From assembly GCF_022965805.1 (NCBI RefSeq), contig NW_027331337.1:294202-358201 (forward strand): a DNA stretch of 64,000 bases. Direction: 5' to 3'. The translations under genes were made by a program, and so were the position numbers. This document shows positions 35,965 through 47,679 of the stretch, in pieces; the first letter of the stretch is position 1, and each line of letters starts with the position of its first letter. The notes below the pieces were generated by a model. It was not told the origin of the DNA. It was given only the letters and a program-made list of their open reading frames with translations, and ran no database searches. Source of the DNA: Primulina eburnea (lineage: Eukaryota; Streptophyta; Magnoliopsida; Lamiales; Gesneriaceae).

Positions 35965-38301
35965 ATGCCTCCTAGAAGAACAGCCGTACCTCTACGACCA
36001 GCAGCGCCAGAACAGGGGAGCACATCCGGAGATCCTATGGATGTTACGGCGACCCCTATGGAGACGTTGCTGAAGCGATTCCAATCCTTTCGACCTCCCA
36101 CATTAAAAGGTACCGAGAATGCCATCGAGTGCGAAAGTTGGCTTGAAGACATTGAGATGCTATTCGACTCTTTGGAGTATAGTGACGAGAAGAGAATCAA
36201 GCTAATTGGCCATCAATTGCAAGATATAGCCAAGAATTGGTGGTTGAACATTAGGAGAGCTTTAGAGCAGCGGGGTACCGAGATTACTTGGAAGGTATTC
36301 AAGACCGAGTTTTATCAGCGATTCTTTCCTGTATCATATTGTAAAGATAAAGGCGCTGAATTCGCAAACCTGAGGCAAGGGCAATTGAACATTGAAGAGT
36401 ACGTTGCTAAATTTTCCTCTTTGCTTCGTTTTGCACCCCATGTTTCAGGGAATGACGAGGCCATGGCGGATCAGTTTATAAATGGCCTGAATCCAGATAT
36501 TTTTACGTTGGTCAATACTGGGAGACCCGATAATTTCTCGGATGCACTGAATCGTGCCAAAGGAGCTGAAGCAGGATTGCTTAGGCAACGGAGTGCTCCG
36601 TATGTTGCACCGAGTCCGAGACCGCCACTACCTCCATCCCAAATTCCTCCTCCTCGATTCGAGAGTGGTGGTAGTAGTAGTGGACGCAAAGAACAGCTGA
36701 AGGCGAAGGGGAAACAGTTTAAAAGACCAGGGAGCAGTTCGTCGAGCTCCAGCGGATCAAGACAGACTGGGTTTGATCAGAGTACAAGGTAAGCAGGTGT
36801 TTATTGCAGTTCCTGTGGAGGAAAGCATGCGACTGAACAGTGCCAGGGAGTTACAGGCCGATGCAACATTTGTAGGCAACCGGGGCATTTTGCCAAAGTC
36901 TGTCCCCAGAGGAGTGTACAGCCAGCCCAGAGTGGACGAGCATCCGGATCAGTACCTCAGTTTGAGCGGCAGGCATCATCGGTTCACTCTTTTCAGCCTC
37001 CACCAGCATCGACTCCACCCAGAGGCCGAGGTAGTCAGACGGTGAGTCAACCTCCGAGGCAACAAGCCCAAGTGTTTGCATTGACCAAAGAGCAAGCACA
37101 AGATGCACCAGATGATGTGATAGCAGGTAACTGCTCTCTTTATGGTTATCCTGCTTATATCTTGATAGATACAGGTGCATCGCATACATTCATTTCAGAA
37201 CGATTTGCATTGATGCATTCATTGCCTGTTGAGTCTTTGTTAGAAGTTGTATCTATTAATTCTCCGTTGGGAAGTGGATTGATATCTGTAACTACGGTTA
37301 GACATTGCATTCTACAGTTTGAGGGGCATGAGATTGACCTAGATTGTATAGTATTGGGTCTAGCTGATTTTGATTGTATAGTCGGTATTGACATGCTAAC
37401 GAAGTACATAGCTACCGTGGATTGTTTCCACAAGATTGTCAGATTCAGACCCGAGATGACAGACGAGTGGAAATTCTACGGGAAGGGTTCCAGATCTCGG
37501 ATTCCCTTGATTTCGGCTCTTATGATGAATAGATTGTTACAGAAAGGAGCGGATGGTTTCTTTGTTTATGCTGTAGATATGCAGAAGACGAGCCCGGCAT
37601 TGGCAGATCTGCTAGTAGTGCGGGAATTTCCAGATATTTTTCCAGATGAAATCCCAGGATTACCTCCGGTTCGAGAGGTAGATTTTAGCATTGAACTTGT
37701 ACCAGGTACCGTTCCTATTTCGAGAGCTCCGTATAGGATGGCACCCATCGAACTAAAAGAACTGAAAGCACAGTTAGAAGATCTTCTGGCCAAGGGATAT
37801 ATCAGACCTAGTGTATCTCCTTGGGGCGCTCCGGTGCTGTTTGTGCGGAAGAAAGAAGGTTCGATGCGATTGTGTATAGACTATCGGCAGCTGAACAAGG
37901 CAACAATCAAGAATAAATATCCTTTGCCTAGGATTGATGATTTATTTGATCAGTTGCAGGGATCTTCTGTGTATTCTAAGATTGATTTGCGATCCGGGTA
38001 TCATCAGCTCAGAGTTCGAGATATAGACATACCAAAGACAGCATTTCGAACCAGGTATGGACATTACGAATTTATTGTCATGCCTTTTGGTTTAACAAAT
38101 GCTCCTGCGGTATTTATGGGCTTGATGAACCAAGTGTTTCAGAGATATTTGGATGAATTTGTCATTGTTTTCATCGATGATATTTGGTGTATTCGAAGAA
38201 CAGAAATGAGCATGCAGAGCATCTCAGAATTGTTTTGCAGACATTGAGAAATGAGCAACTGTATGCGAAATTGTCAAAGTGTGAGTTTTGGCTGAACCGA
38301 G
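35965..38301 (+). pseudogene. gag-pol: gypsy-B Gag, protease and reverse transcriptase (broken, 5' half of Gag-Pol)
   Basis: The ATG at 35965 opens MPPRRTAVPLRPAAPEQG. Gag capsid homology covers about 36060-36570, followed by a Ser-rich linker. An in-frame TAA at 36790-36792 stops it just before the knuckles, after which the same frame runs on through [13 protein letters not shown] and [14 protein letters not shown]. The protease motif [10 protein letters not shown] is at about 37162-37191. RT has [20 protein letters not shown], a [10 protein letters not shown] stretch and the active-site FIDD near 38175. A one-base loss right after FIDD (about 38182) shifts the frame. Homology continues to KCEFWL near 38290 and is cut by copia-2 at 38301. 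Three lesions rule out a functional product. Confidence 0.92.
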
Positions 38302-40458
38302 TGAAAGCGGACCAGTTACGGTGGCCGGAAACGCAACGGAAGCAAAAATTCGAAATTTTGAGGCACAAATTTCGGCCATCCCAATTTAAATCTTGTGTAA
38401 TATTTACAAAATCAAAAACATACATAGGATGTTTAGAAGTGTTACCTATCAACTTTAAAAGTTGATTGTGGCTCCAACTTTGTTGTCAAACAACAAAGCT
38501 CTTCAAGGCATGAAGATCTACAAGCTCCTCCTCCAAATCCTTGAATCTTTCCTTCTAATTAGGCCCACCACCAACTAGGTAGATCCCCTCATATTTTGCA
38601 CTAGAAAAATATGAGGATTTTTCAAAGAGAAGTGAGTATTATTCTTCAACAATTGAAGAACACAAAAAGGAGAAAAATGGAGAGAATTTTTGGATGCTAG
38701 TTTCGGCCATATGCATGAGGGAGAGAAGGAGAATAATTTTAATTCCATGTCTTGGTGTTGCAAAAAGCAAAAGTGAAAAGTAGCATGCCATGCCATTATT
38801 TTATTCAAAAGTAATCTCCAACCCTTCACCTCCCATGCATGCATACAATATAGTTTTTAATCAAATTAAAAACTTTGGACTAAATTTAATTATCTCAAAC
38901 ATATTTGAGACTAATTAAACATTACTTGAATTTACCCAAGTCCCACTAGTTAAATAATTATTTTAATTGAGCTCTACAAGACTCAATATTATTTAATTAA
39001 TCCAACACTTGAATTAATTTAATCATTTGGGCTCTACAAGGCCCACTAGTGTTTGATTAATTCAACACTTGAATTAATTTAATTTAGTCCATTATAATGT
39101 TTATGAAAATCACAATTTTCAAATAGATTATTCTCTTGGCCAAATTTTAATTTAGGAACACTTCCATAAATCAAAATTTACATTTCTCTCATAGAAGTCA
39201 TACTTCTATTTTTCTTTACACTTATAAACACATTTATAAGTCGTTCAACACTTTGAACTATTTTCTCCTTTATAGAAGTCATACTTCTAATTTTCCTTAT
39301 GCTTATAAACTCCTTTATAAGCCGTTCAACACATTGAACTATTTTACTTCTCATCGGGATTTACAAAGCTAGCACTTGTGTGGCCCTCAATGGTTCATTG
39401 ATACAACTAGCCGTGGGTTCACATCTCCAAGTGATTCGGACTAAACATGTCCTTATATGAGCATACCCCAATTGCTCCATTCTTACTTATCAACTCCTTT
39501 ATAGTAAGAACGTCAGAACTCAAGTCTGATAGTACCCAACCAATCACGTTAAACGCCTAGCAGCATCGCTTACGTGATTCCCTAGGTATCACATGATAGT
39601 GCCTGCAAGAACCATTCAATTATGGTTAGCGTACAGTACGGTCCCTTCAACTCATATATCCCGATCGATTCGACAACCATTGGTTTATCGAGAGTTGTCA
39701 ATGAATCGATACTATGTGTCATGTCGTAGTTGCATCGATGGTGCAATCTATGAAACACCTTTCATAATTACAACCATACTCTGGCCAGAGATTTCAACCT
39801 ACATACACATGATTACACATAGGATATCCATACCCGAAGGTAAGCGGTGAATCCCCGACTACAATGCATCGACTCCTATGTGTTTCGACAGAACACCCAA
39901 CCTTGCCACCTGATGACCCCATGAGAGTCGGTAAACAAGTCAAAGTGTAATTCTAGAACATAGAGTCTCAATGTTGTCCCGGGTCATAAGGACTAATTCT
40001 GTACAACCATAAACCAGGACTTTTCCACTCGATAAGTGAGAACCACTTGGAAAGTCCTTTTATGGAGGGTTGTTCAGTGCACTCTACAAGGAGCACCTAT
40101 CTGCATGTTCGGACATCACAATGTCCCCTACCAATGAAACATGGTACTCACATCGCAGATACTAGTCTCTAACTCGAGCGGCCTATATCCTTCTTAGTGG
40201 CGGCTGAATCGACTAGGAACCGTTTAGAATATACAGTATTACAAATATGAGTTTCATGATACTCATCATATGAGCATCTCATATTCTTTCTACTATTTGT
40301 ATATTCAAGGGCTTTATCTATGCAGCTAGCATGGGTATACAGATAAAGATTTGCCAAAATAATAATTTCAAATATTATTAAAATAAAGACTGCTTATTCA
40401 TAGAGTTTCATTGTGAACACTCGGCCAACACTTGGCTCGACGGGCACCTATTCTAACA
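38302..40458 (-). repeat. 3' LTR of copia-2 (2157 bp)
   Basis: On the minus strand it begins TGTTAGAATAGGTGCCC (40458) and ends GGTCCGCTTTCA-like sequence (here CTGGTCCGCTTTCA) at 38302. It belongs to subfamily B, with the 81-bp duplication. Its U5 side (38302-38600) is diverged from the 5' LTR of the same element. Confidence 0.92.
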
Positions 40459-42847
40459 ATCTCCCACTTGCACTAGAGCCAACTACCCATATGCTTAAAA
40501 CCCATTGATTCGCGATGCTTGTCGAATAATGGTCCAGGTAAAGGCTTAGCTAGTGGATCAACAACATAATCTGCAGAGCCGACTTTGTCAATAGACACTA
40601 CTCTTCATTCCACAATCTCTCCGAGGATGTGGTACTTTCTCAGTACTAGTTTGGATTTCTGATGAGACCTTGGCTCCTTTGCTTGAGCTATAGCTCCCGT
40701 GTTGTCACACAACACCGGGATAGGAGCAATTCCATTAGGAATGACGTCCAACTCTTGGACGAAATTCCTTATCCAAACAGCCTCTCTTGCTGCATCTGAT
40801 GTAGCAATGTATTCGGCCTCTGTGCTGGAATCCGTATTATTGTCTTGCTTGGAACTATTCCAAGAGACAGCAGCACCGTTGAGCATGAATACAAAACTAG
40901 AGGTTGACTTCGAGTTATCGATATCGCTTTGGAAGCTAGAGTCGGTATAGCCTTCCAATTTCAGTTCTCTACCCCCATAGACCAAGAACAACTTATTGGT
41001 CCTTCTCAACAACTTGAGGATGTCTTTCACAGCTTTCTAGTTGTGGAAGACCGGGGTTCGATTGATATCTTTTCACTACACATAGTAAAAACGCCACGTT
41101 AGGACGTGTAGATATCATCCCATACATGATGTTACCAATTGCCTAAGCATACGGAATGCGTGTCATCGTCACTATCTCTGCATCAGTCTCAGGAGACAGA
41201 CTTGGATAGGGACACGCCATGACACATTGGTTGATGTCCTCTCAAGGACGCATCCATCGAGAACTGCTTCACGATGGTATCATGTATGTGGACTGGGTGA
41301 GACCAAGCCATCTTTTCGATCTATCTCTATAGATATGTATCCCAATACAAAAGATGCTTCACCCAAGTCCTGCATCGAGAACTTACTCGCTAACCATATC
41401 TCAGTTGATTGCAACATTCCTACATCATTCCCAATGAGTAGAATGTCATCAACATATAACACCAGGAATGTCACAACACTCCCACTGACCTTCTTATACA
41501 CATAGGGTCCCTCATGATTCTTAGTAAATCAAACTATTTGATTGTACTGTCGAATCTGAGGTTCCAACTCCTTGATGCCTGCTTTAGATCATAAATGGAT
41601 CTCTGAAGTTTACATACCATATGCTCACTTCCGATAGATGTAAACCCTTCAGGTTGAGACATGTAAATCACTTTCTTAAAATCCCCATTAAGAAAGACTG
41701 TCTTAACATCCATCTGCCATATCTCATAGTCATACCATGCAGCTATGGCTAGCAAAATCCTTATGGACTTGAACATTACGACTGGGAAAAGGTTTCCTCA
41801 AAGTCAACTTCTTGTCTTTGAGTACATCCTTTTGCCACCAATCGCGCCTTGAAAGTCAATACCTTCCCATCCGCCCCAAGTCCCTATGGGAACAGTTCCC
41901 TCAGGTGGATCCACAAGATCCTACACTTGGTTCGAATGCATGGAATTCAACTCAGATTCCATTTCTTCAAGTCACTTGGATGAATTGGCATCAGATAACG
42001 CTTCCTTGAAGGTCCATGGATCACATCCATGGTTAGGCTCATCATGGCCTTCTTCAAGAAGCTGACCATACCTCATAGGTGGTCTCGAGACTTTCTCGTA
42101 TCTGCTAGGAGCTTGTATCTCCTCTCTTGGCTCATCGGGTGTGGGTTCCATAATTGTGGGTTTCTCTCGAACCTCTTCGAGTTCTATCATCTCCCTTTTT
42201 CTATCCAATAGAAAATCCTTTTCCCAAAAGGGTTGCATTCCTAGAAACAAACACTTTTGTTTCTTGGGGATGATAGAAATGATATCCAACTTAATTCCTT
42301 GGATATCCCACAAAGTAACATAAAATGGATCAACAATCCAATTTATCTCCCACTACCTGCTTCACATAAGCAGGGCTCCCCATATTCTAAGATAAGAATA
42401 TTTGGGAGGCTTACCCATCCATATCTCATATGGTATCTGCCTTTGAATGGACATTTAGTAGAATATCTTTTACTTTTAAGTTATAGAGATCGTTTTTCAA
42501 GTTCTCAAGTACCAATTAAACATTCATTCTTGTAAATGTTGCAAACACCTTTGCTAAATAAACAAGAATATCCATTTTTATCACAATAGAAATGGAAACA
42601 ATGTTTTACACCAAACAGGTACAAACAAAACATCTCTTAAAATTAACTTAAAGTCATTGTTCAACAATAAGTAAACATCCTTAATAGCCTTGGCAGCAAC
42701 TCTTGCTCCATTGCCCATCCTCAAGAAGGTCACACCTTCCTTAGGCTTCCTACTTCTTCCCATCACCTGTAACCCATTACAGAGATGTGAGTCACAACCG
42801 GTATCTAATACCCAAGAAGTAGAGTTAATTAAAATGTTTACTTAAAT
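40459..42847 (-). pseudogene. pol: copia-2 pol remnant: protease, truncated integrase, RT, RNase H
   Basis: It reads from 42847 down to the polypurine tract at 40459-40471. The protease-like motif VLDTGCDSH lies near 42810. Pre-integrase sequence follows (MGNGARVAAKAIKDVYLLLN near 42660-42720). The zinc finger and catalytic D,D35E core are missing, as in copia-1. Then come RT (DYEIWQMDVKTVFLNGDFKK near 41670-41735; LYVDDILLIGND near 41430-41465) and RNase H (STEAEYIATSDAAREAVW near 40780-40830; VLCDNTGAIA near 40690). Stops and frame shifts are frequent. The shared deletion shows that it arose before these copies spread. Confidence 0.9.
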
Positions 42848-43714
42848 TTAGAACATACCGTTTCCAGAACACTTCTGGGCAAGATATTCTTTGCAATTAC
42901 GCCTCCAATGTCCAGGCTTCTTGCAGTGATGACATACATCATTAGTCTTGTCAGCCTTAACTGGTCTGGCTGCCTCAACAGGGTTCGGAGATTGCCTCAA
43001 CAAGGGCACGTTCTTCTCGGGACGTTGGAAAGAACTCTTCTTTCCCTTCCCATGTGGATCAATCTTCGTACCAGATGAAGAACCCACATAAAGAACCAAC
43101 TTCTCTTTCTTGATGGTGGATTCAAACGTAACAAGCATGTTCACCAACTCCTCAAGGGTCGGTTCCATCTTGTTCATGTTGAAATTCACCACAAAAGGAT
43201 CAAATGAGCTAGGCAGTGATAACAGCAACACGTCGGTGGTCAACTCCGAAGGCAAGATCAGATCCATGCCAACGAGCTTGTCCACGAGCCCGATCACCTT
43301 TAGGCCATGCTCATGGACCGAGGTCCCATCTCGCATGCGCAAAGTGATCAGCTCCTTGACGGTAGCATGCCTAAGAGGACGCGTTTGCTCTCCAAAGAGC
43401 TCTTTGAGATGCCAATGAATGTCAGCAGCATTCTTTGCACCCTCAAAACGCCTCTGTAGCTCATCGTTCATAGAAGTCAGCATATAACACCTGGCTATCA
43501 AGTCATGGTCACACCATTCCTTGTAAGCCTGCAATTCCTCAGGAGTGCAGTCAGTCGGAGCCTCAACAGGGGGCGACTGAGTCAGTGTATATGTTACCCT
43601 TTCCGAATTCAAGACTATTTTCAAATTTCTTAGCCAAGTGAGGTAATTAGGTCCAGTTAATATGTGTTTGTCGAGTATTGCAGATATCGGATTGCGAATC
43701 GAAGACATTGTCAA
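42848..43714 (-). CDS. gag: copia-2 Gag (288 aa), intact frame
   Basis: It starts at 43714 (MTMSSIRNPIS); the third residue, Met at 43708, matches the copia-1 start. The whole Gag fold and the CHHCKKPGHWRRNC knuckle are present, and the protein is nearly the same as copia-1 Gag, with differences such as NAADIHWHLKE for SAADIHLHLKE. It ends in GNGMF followed by TAA ATT TAA, exactly as in copia-1. Particle formation and RNA packaging are expected from the family; expression is not shown here. Confidence 0.92.
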   Translation of the reverse strand: MTMSSIRNPISAILDKHILTGPNYLTWLRNLKIVLNSERVTYTLTQSPPVEAPTDCTPEELQAYKEWCDHDLIARCYMLTSMNDELQRRFEGAKNAADIHWHLKELFGEQTRPLRHATVKELITLRMRDGTSVHEHGLKVIGLVDKLVGMDLILPSELTTDVLLLSLPSSFDPFVVNFNMNKMEPTLEELVNMLVTFESTIKKEKLVLYVGSSSGTKIDPHGKGKKSSFQRPEKNVPLLRQSPNPVEAARPVKADKTNDVCHHCKKPGHWRRNCKEYLAQKCSGNGMF

Positions 43715-45520
43715 AATTTGTACTGAAAAGTAAAACAGATAAATGTTGATGACTATTTAAAATATTTGGTAAGATATAAAGTATGGACTTTAACTTTATA
43801 AATATTTACTCCCACTGTTTTGACATCTTTCACTACCCTCTAGTGAAAACGGGAAACTCCTTTCCTCAGTAGGTACGTAAGGTCCAATTAGCGAATTATG
43901 ATCCCGAATAATATCAGCCAATCACAATTCCTAAAAGGTAGTTTCCAATTGCATCACAATGCAACCCTTAACGTAAACTTTTGTCTCACGTTTGATTAGG
44001 ACCCATTATAGACGTCGTTCATCTTTACGTGTCAAGCCTAACCCATCGATGTTGAACCTTAATGGACGGTCGCCATGAGTTCCCTCAATAATATGAGCCG
44101 AAATCATGGGAGTTCCACGTAGTTCACATCACAATGTCAATGGATGTCACAGCTTTCCGGCACTCGAGGCTCCCCCAATAATATGAGCCGAGCCCCGAGT
44201 ACGGGTAGCGTTCATCATGCACCCATTGTCGATGGAAGACAAGGAAATTATAAACAGATTTATAATTCCCCTTTTCGGGCTTGATATTTATTTTGAATCT
44301 TATTCAAAATGAGGGTTTTTAATTTTGAAAGGTCTCATCATTAAATTTATTTTAAAAGCTCGCCATGTTTGATCGTATGTTTGCCGGATTCATGCAACTT
44401 TGTTATTATAATAATAATAACGCACATACTCATTATTTATAACATATCATGCATATATCATAAATAGAAAACAATACAAGGATGATCAATCGCCCCAAAA
44501 CTAATGGCCCGTGTGAGCCAAACACGGGCCTAGGTCCAATCCTAGGGTAAATGCACGGGATGCAATGCAACTAAATTATTACATTAGCATCCAATATTAC
44601 ATGTCTTCGATCTTCATAATCACCAAGGCCACCATCTTCCAATCTTGATCTTCCCCTATTCTAATATTTACAAATAAATATCCATGGCACATAGGGATAC
44701 ATCTCATGGGGTGGGAACGGGCCATAAACCAAGCCCACTTTAAAAATTGATAATTATTACAATCATACAACACAAATATCCTAGCATACACCTAGCAAAT
44801 TGGGCTTGGGCTTTTGATCATCCTTCATGCATAATATCACATATCATACACCATCAATTAATTATCACTATAATTAATTGATCCAATATTATATATCTTG
44901 ATCCAATCACTAACCGCCACAATTATAAATTAAATTAACAAAGTATACAAACACCTTTGTCTACTTTCAAATTAATTTATTTATAATCGAATTTCTTGTA
45001 AATCACCATTTACTATAAATAATTGAGGTCCTACTTCAATTATTTATTTTATGAGAAAATATGTGCAACAATTGTAAATTTAAACTTAAGGGCCCAAAAC
45101 CCATTTTTCACCAAAAATACTTAGGCCCATTTAAATTTCACAAATAATGTTGTCCATCCAATGGCCCAACATCTCAAGGCCCATGACACTAAGATTGTCC
45201 AAAACACTTTTGGAAACCCTAGCCGTCATCGCCGTCGCCGGAGCTCCGTCGCCGGATTCCGGCAACAACAAAAAAATTTTTTTTTTTTATTTTAAAAACT
45301 GAACATTTCGGGCAGCCCCTCGGGCTGCCCTATGCTGCCCGAAATTTCGGGCAGCCCCTCGGGCTGCCCGAAAACATTTTTTTTTTTTTTTTTTTTTCTT
45401 CAAAAATTTCGGCCTTCACCATACATGCACCAAAAAATTTCTCAAGCGGTTAGAAATCGATCTCAACATAATATTACGTAAATATTACACAAAATCCGTA
45501 ACCTAAGCTCGGATACCACT
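43715..45520 (-). other. copia-2 leader with primer-binding site
   Basis: This is an untranslated leader of about 1.8 kb. The primer site is TGGTATCCGAGC on the minus strand (45507-45518), the same one-base variant as copia-0. CGGGCAGCCCCTCGGGCTGC-type palindromes and long T runs lie at 45285-45400. The TCAATAATATGAGCCGA motif recurs near 44085 and 44175. I see no supported gene in it. Confidence 0.8.
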
Positions 45521-47679
45521 TGAAAGCGGACCGGTTACGGTGGCCGGAAGCGCAACGGAAGCACAAAAATCGAATTTTTGACATAAAATTTCGGCCACCA
45601 TTATAAAAATCTTGTGTAATATTTACAAAAACTCAAACCATACATAGGATGATAAGAAAATATACCTATCAACTCTAAAAAGTTGATTGTGGCTCCAACT
45701 TTGTTGTTGAACAACAAAGCTCTTGAATGGAAGATGAATCTACAAGCTCCTCCTCCAAATCCTTGAATCTTTCCTTCAAATTAGGCCCACCACTAACTAG
45801 GAAGATCCCCTCACAATTTGCACTAGAAAAATATGAGGATTTTTCAAAGAGAAGTGAGTATTATTCTTCAACAATTGAAGAACACAAAAAGGAGAAAAAT
45901 GGAGAGAATTTTGGATGCTAGTTTCGGCCATATGCATGAGGGAGAGAAGGAGAATAATTTTAATTCCATGTCTTGGTGTTGCAAAAAGCAAAAGTGAAAA
46001 GTAGCATGCCATGCCATTATTTTATTCAAAAGTAATCTCCAACCCTTCACCTCCCATGCATGCATACAATATAGTTTTTAATCAAATTAAAAACTTTGGA
46101 CTAAATTTAATTATCTCAAACATATTTGAGACTAATTAAACATTACTTGAATTTACCCAAGTCCCACTAGTTAAATAATTATTTTAATTGAGCTCTACAA
46201 GACTCAATATTATTTAATTAATCCAACACTTGAATTAATTTAATCATTTGGGCTCTACAAGGCCCACTAGTGTTTGATTAATTCAACACTTGAATTAATT
46301 TAATTTAGTCCATTATAATGTTTATGAAAATCACAATTTTCAAATACATTATTCTCTTGGCCAAATTTTAATTTAGGAACACTTCCATAAATCAAAATTT
46401 ACATTTCTCTCATAGAAGTCATACTTCTATTTTTCTTTACACTTATAAACACATTTATAAGTCGTTCAACACTTTGAACTATTTTCTCCTTTATAGAAGT
46501 CATACTTCTAATTTTCCTTATGCTTATAAACTCCTTTATAAGCCGTTCAACACATTGAACTATTTTACTTCTCATCGGGATTTACAAAGCTAGCACTTGT
46601 GTGGCCCTCAATGGTTCATTGATACAACTAGCCGTGGGTTCACATCTCCATGTGATTCGGACTAAACATGTCCTTATATGAGCATACCCCAATTGCTCCA
46701 TTCTTACTTATCAACTCCTTGATAGTAAGAACGTCAGAACTCAAGTCTGATAGTACCCAACCAATCACGTTAAACGCCTAGCAGCATCGCTTACGTGATT
46801 CCCTAGGTATCACATGATAGTGCCTGCAAGAACCATTCAATTATGGTTAGCGTACAGTACGGTCCCTTCAACTCATATATCCCGATCGATTCGACAACCA
46901 TTGGTTTATCGAGAGTTGTCAATGAATCGATACTATGTGTCATGTCGTAGTTGCATCGATGGTGCAATCTATGAAACACCTTTCATAATTACAACCATAC
47001 TCTGGCCAGAGATTTCAACCTACATACACATGATTACACATAGGATATCCATACCCGAAGGTAAGCGGTGAATCCCCGACTACAATGCATCGACTCCTAT
47101 GTGTTTCGACAGAACACCCAACCTTGCCACCTGATGACCCCATGAGAGTCGGTAAACAAGTCAAAGTGTAATTCTAGCACATAGAGTCTCAATGTTGTCC
47201 CGGGTCATAAGGACTAATTCTGTACAACCATAAACCAGGACTTTTCCACTCGATAAGTGAGAACCACTTGGAAAGTCCTTTTATGGAGGGTTGTTCAGTG
47301 CACTCTACAAGGAGCACCTATCTGCATGTTCGGACATCACAATGTCCCCTACCAATGAAACATGGTACTCACATCGCAGATACTAGTCTCTAACTCGAGC
47401 GGCCTATATCCTTCTTAGTGGCGGCTGAATCGACTAGAAACCGTTTAGAATATACAGTATTACAAATATGAGTTTCATGATACTCATCATATGAGCATCT
47501 CATATTCTTTCTACTATTTGTATATTCAAGGGCTTTATCTATGCAGCTAGCATGGGTATACAGATAAAGATTTGCCAAAATAATAATTTCAAATATTATT
47601 AAAATAAAGACTGCTTATTCATAGAGTTTCATTGTGAACACTCGGCCAACACTTGGCTCGACGGGCACCTACTCTAACA
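45521..47679 (-). repeat. 5' LTR of copia-2 (2159 bp)
   Basis: It runs from TGTTAGAGTAGGTGCCC (47679) to GGTCCGCTTTCA (45521) on the minus strand and carries the 81-bp duplication of subfamily B. From about 45810 on it differs from the 3' LTR at only about seven sites by eye. Confidence 0.92.

Larger units (their letters stand above)
38302..47679 (-). mobile_element. copia-2: pol-defective Ty1/copia element with mismatched flanks
   Basis: It has the same plan as copia-1: LTRs 45521-47679 (5') and 38302-40458 (3'), gag 42848-43714 and the same deleted pol. The flanking 5-mers CCGAG (38297-38301) and ATGTC (47680-47684) do not match, and gypsy-B pol does not rejoin across the element. The LTRs differ strongly in the U5-side 280-300 bp yet are nearly identical over the remaining 1.86 kb. 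A simple insertion does not explain this. Confidence 0.93.
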
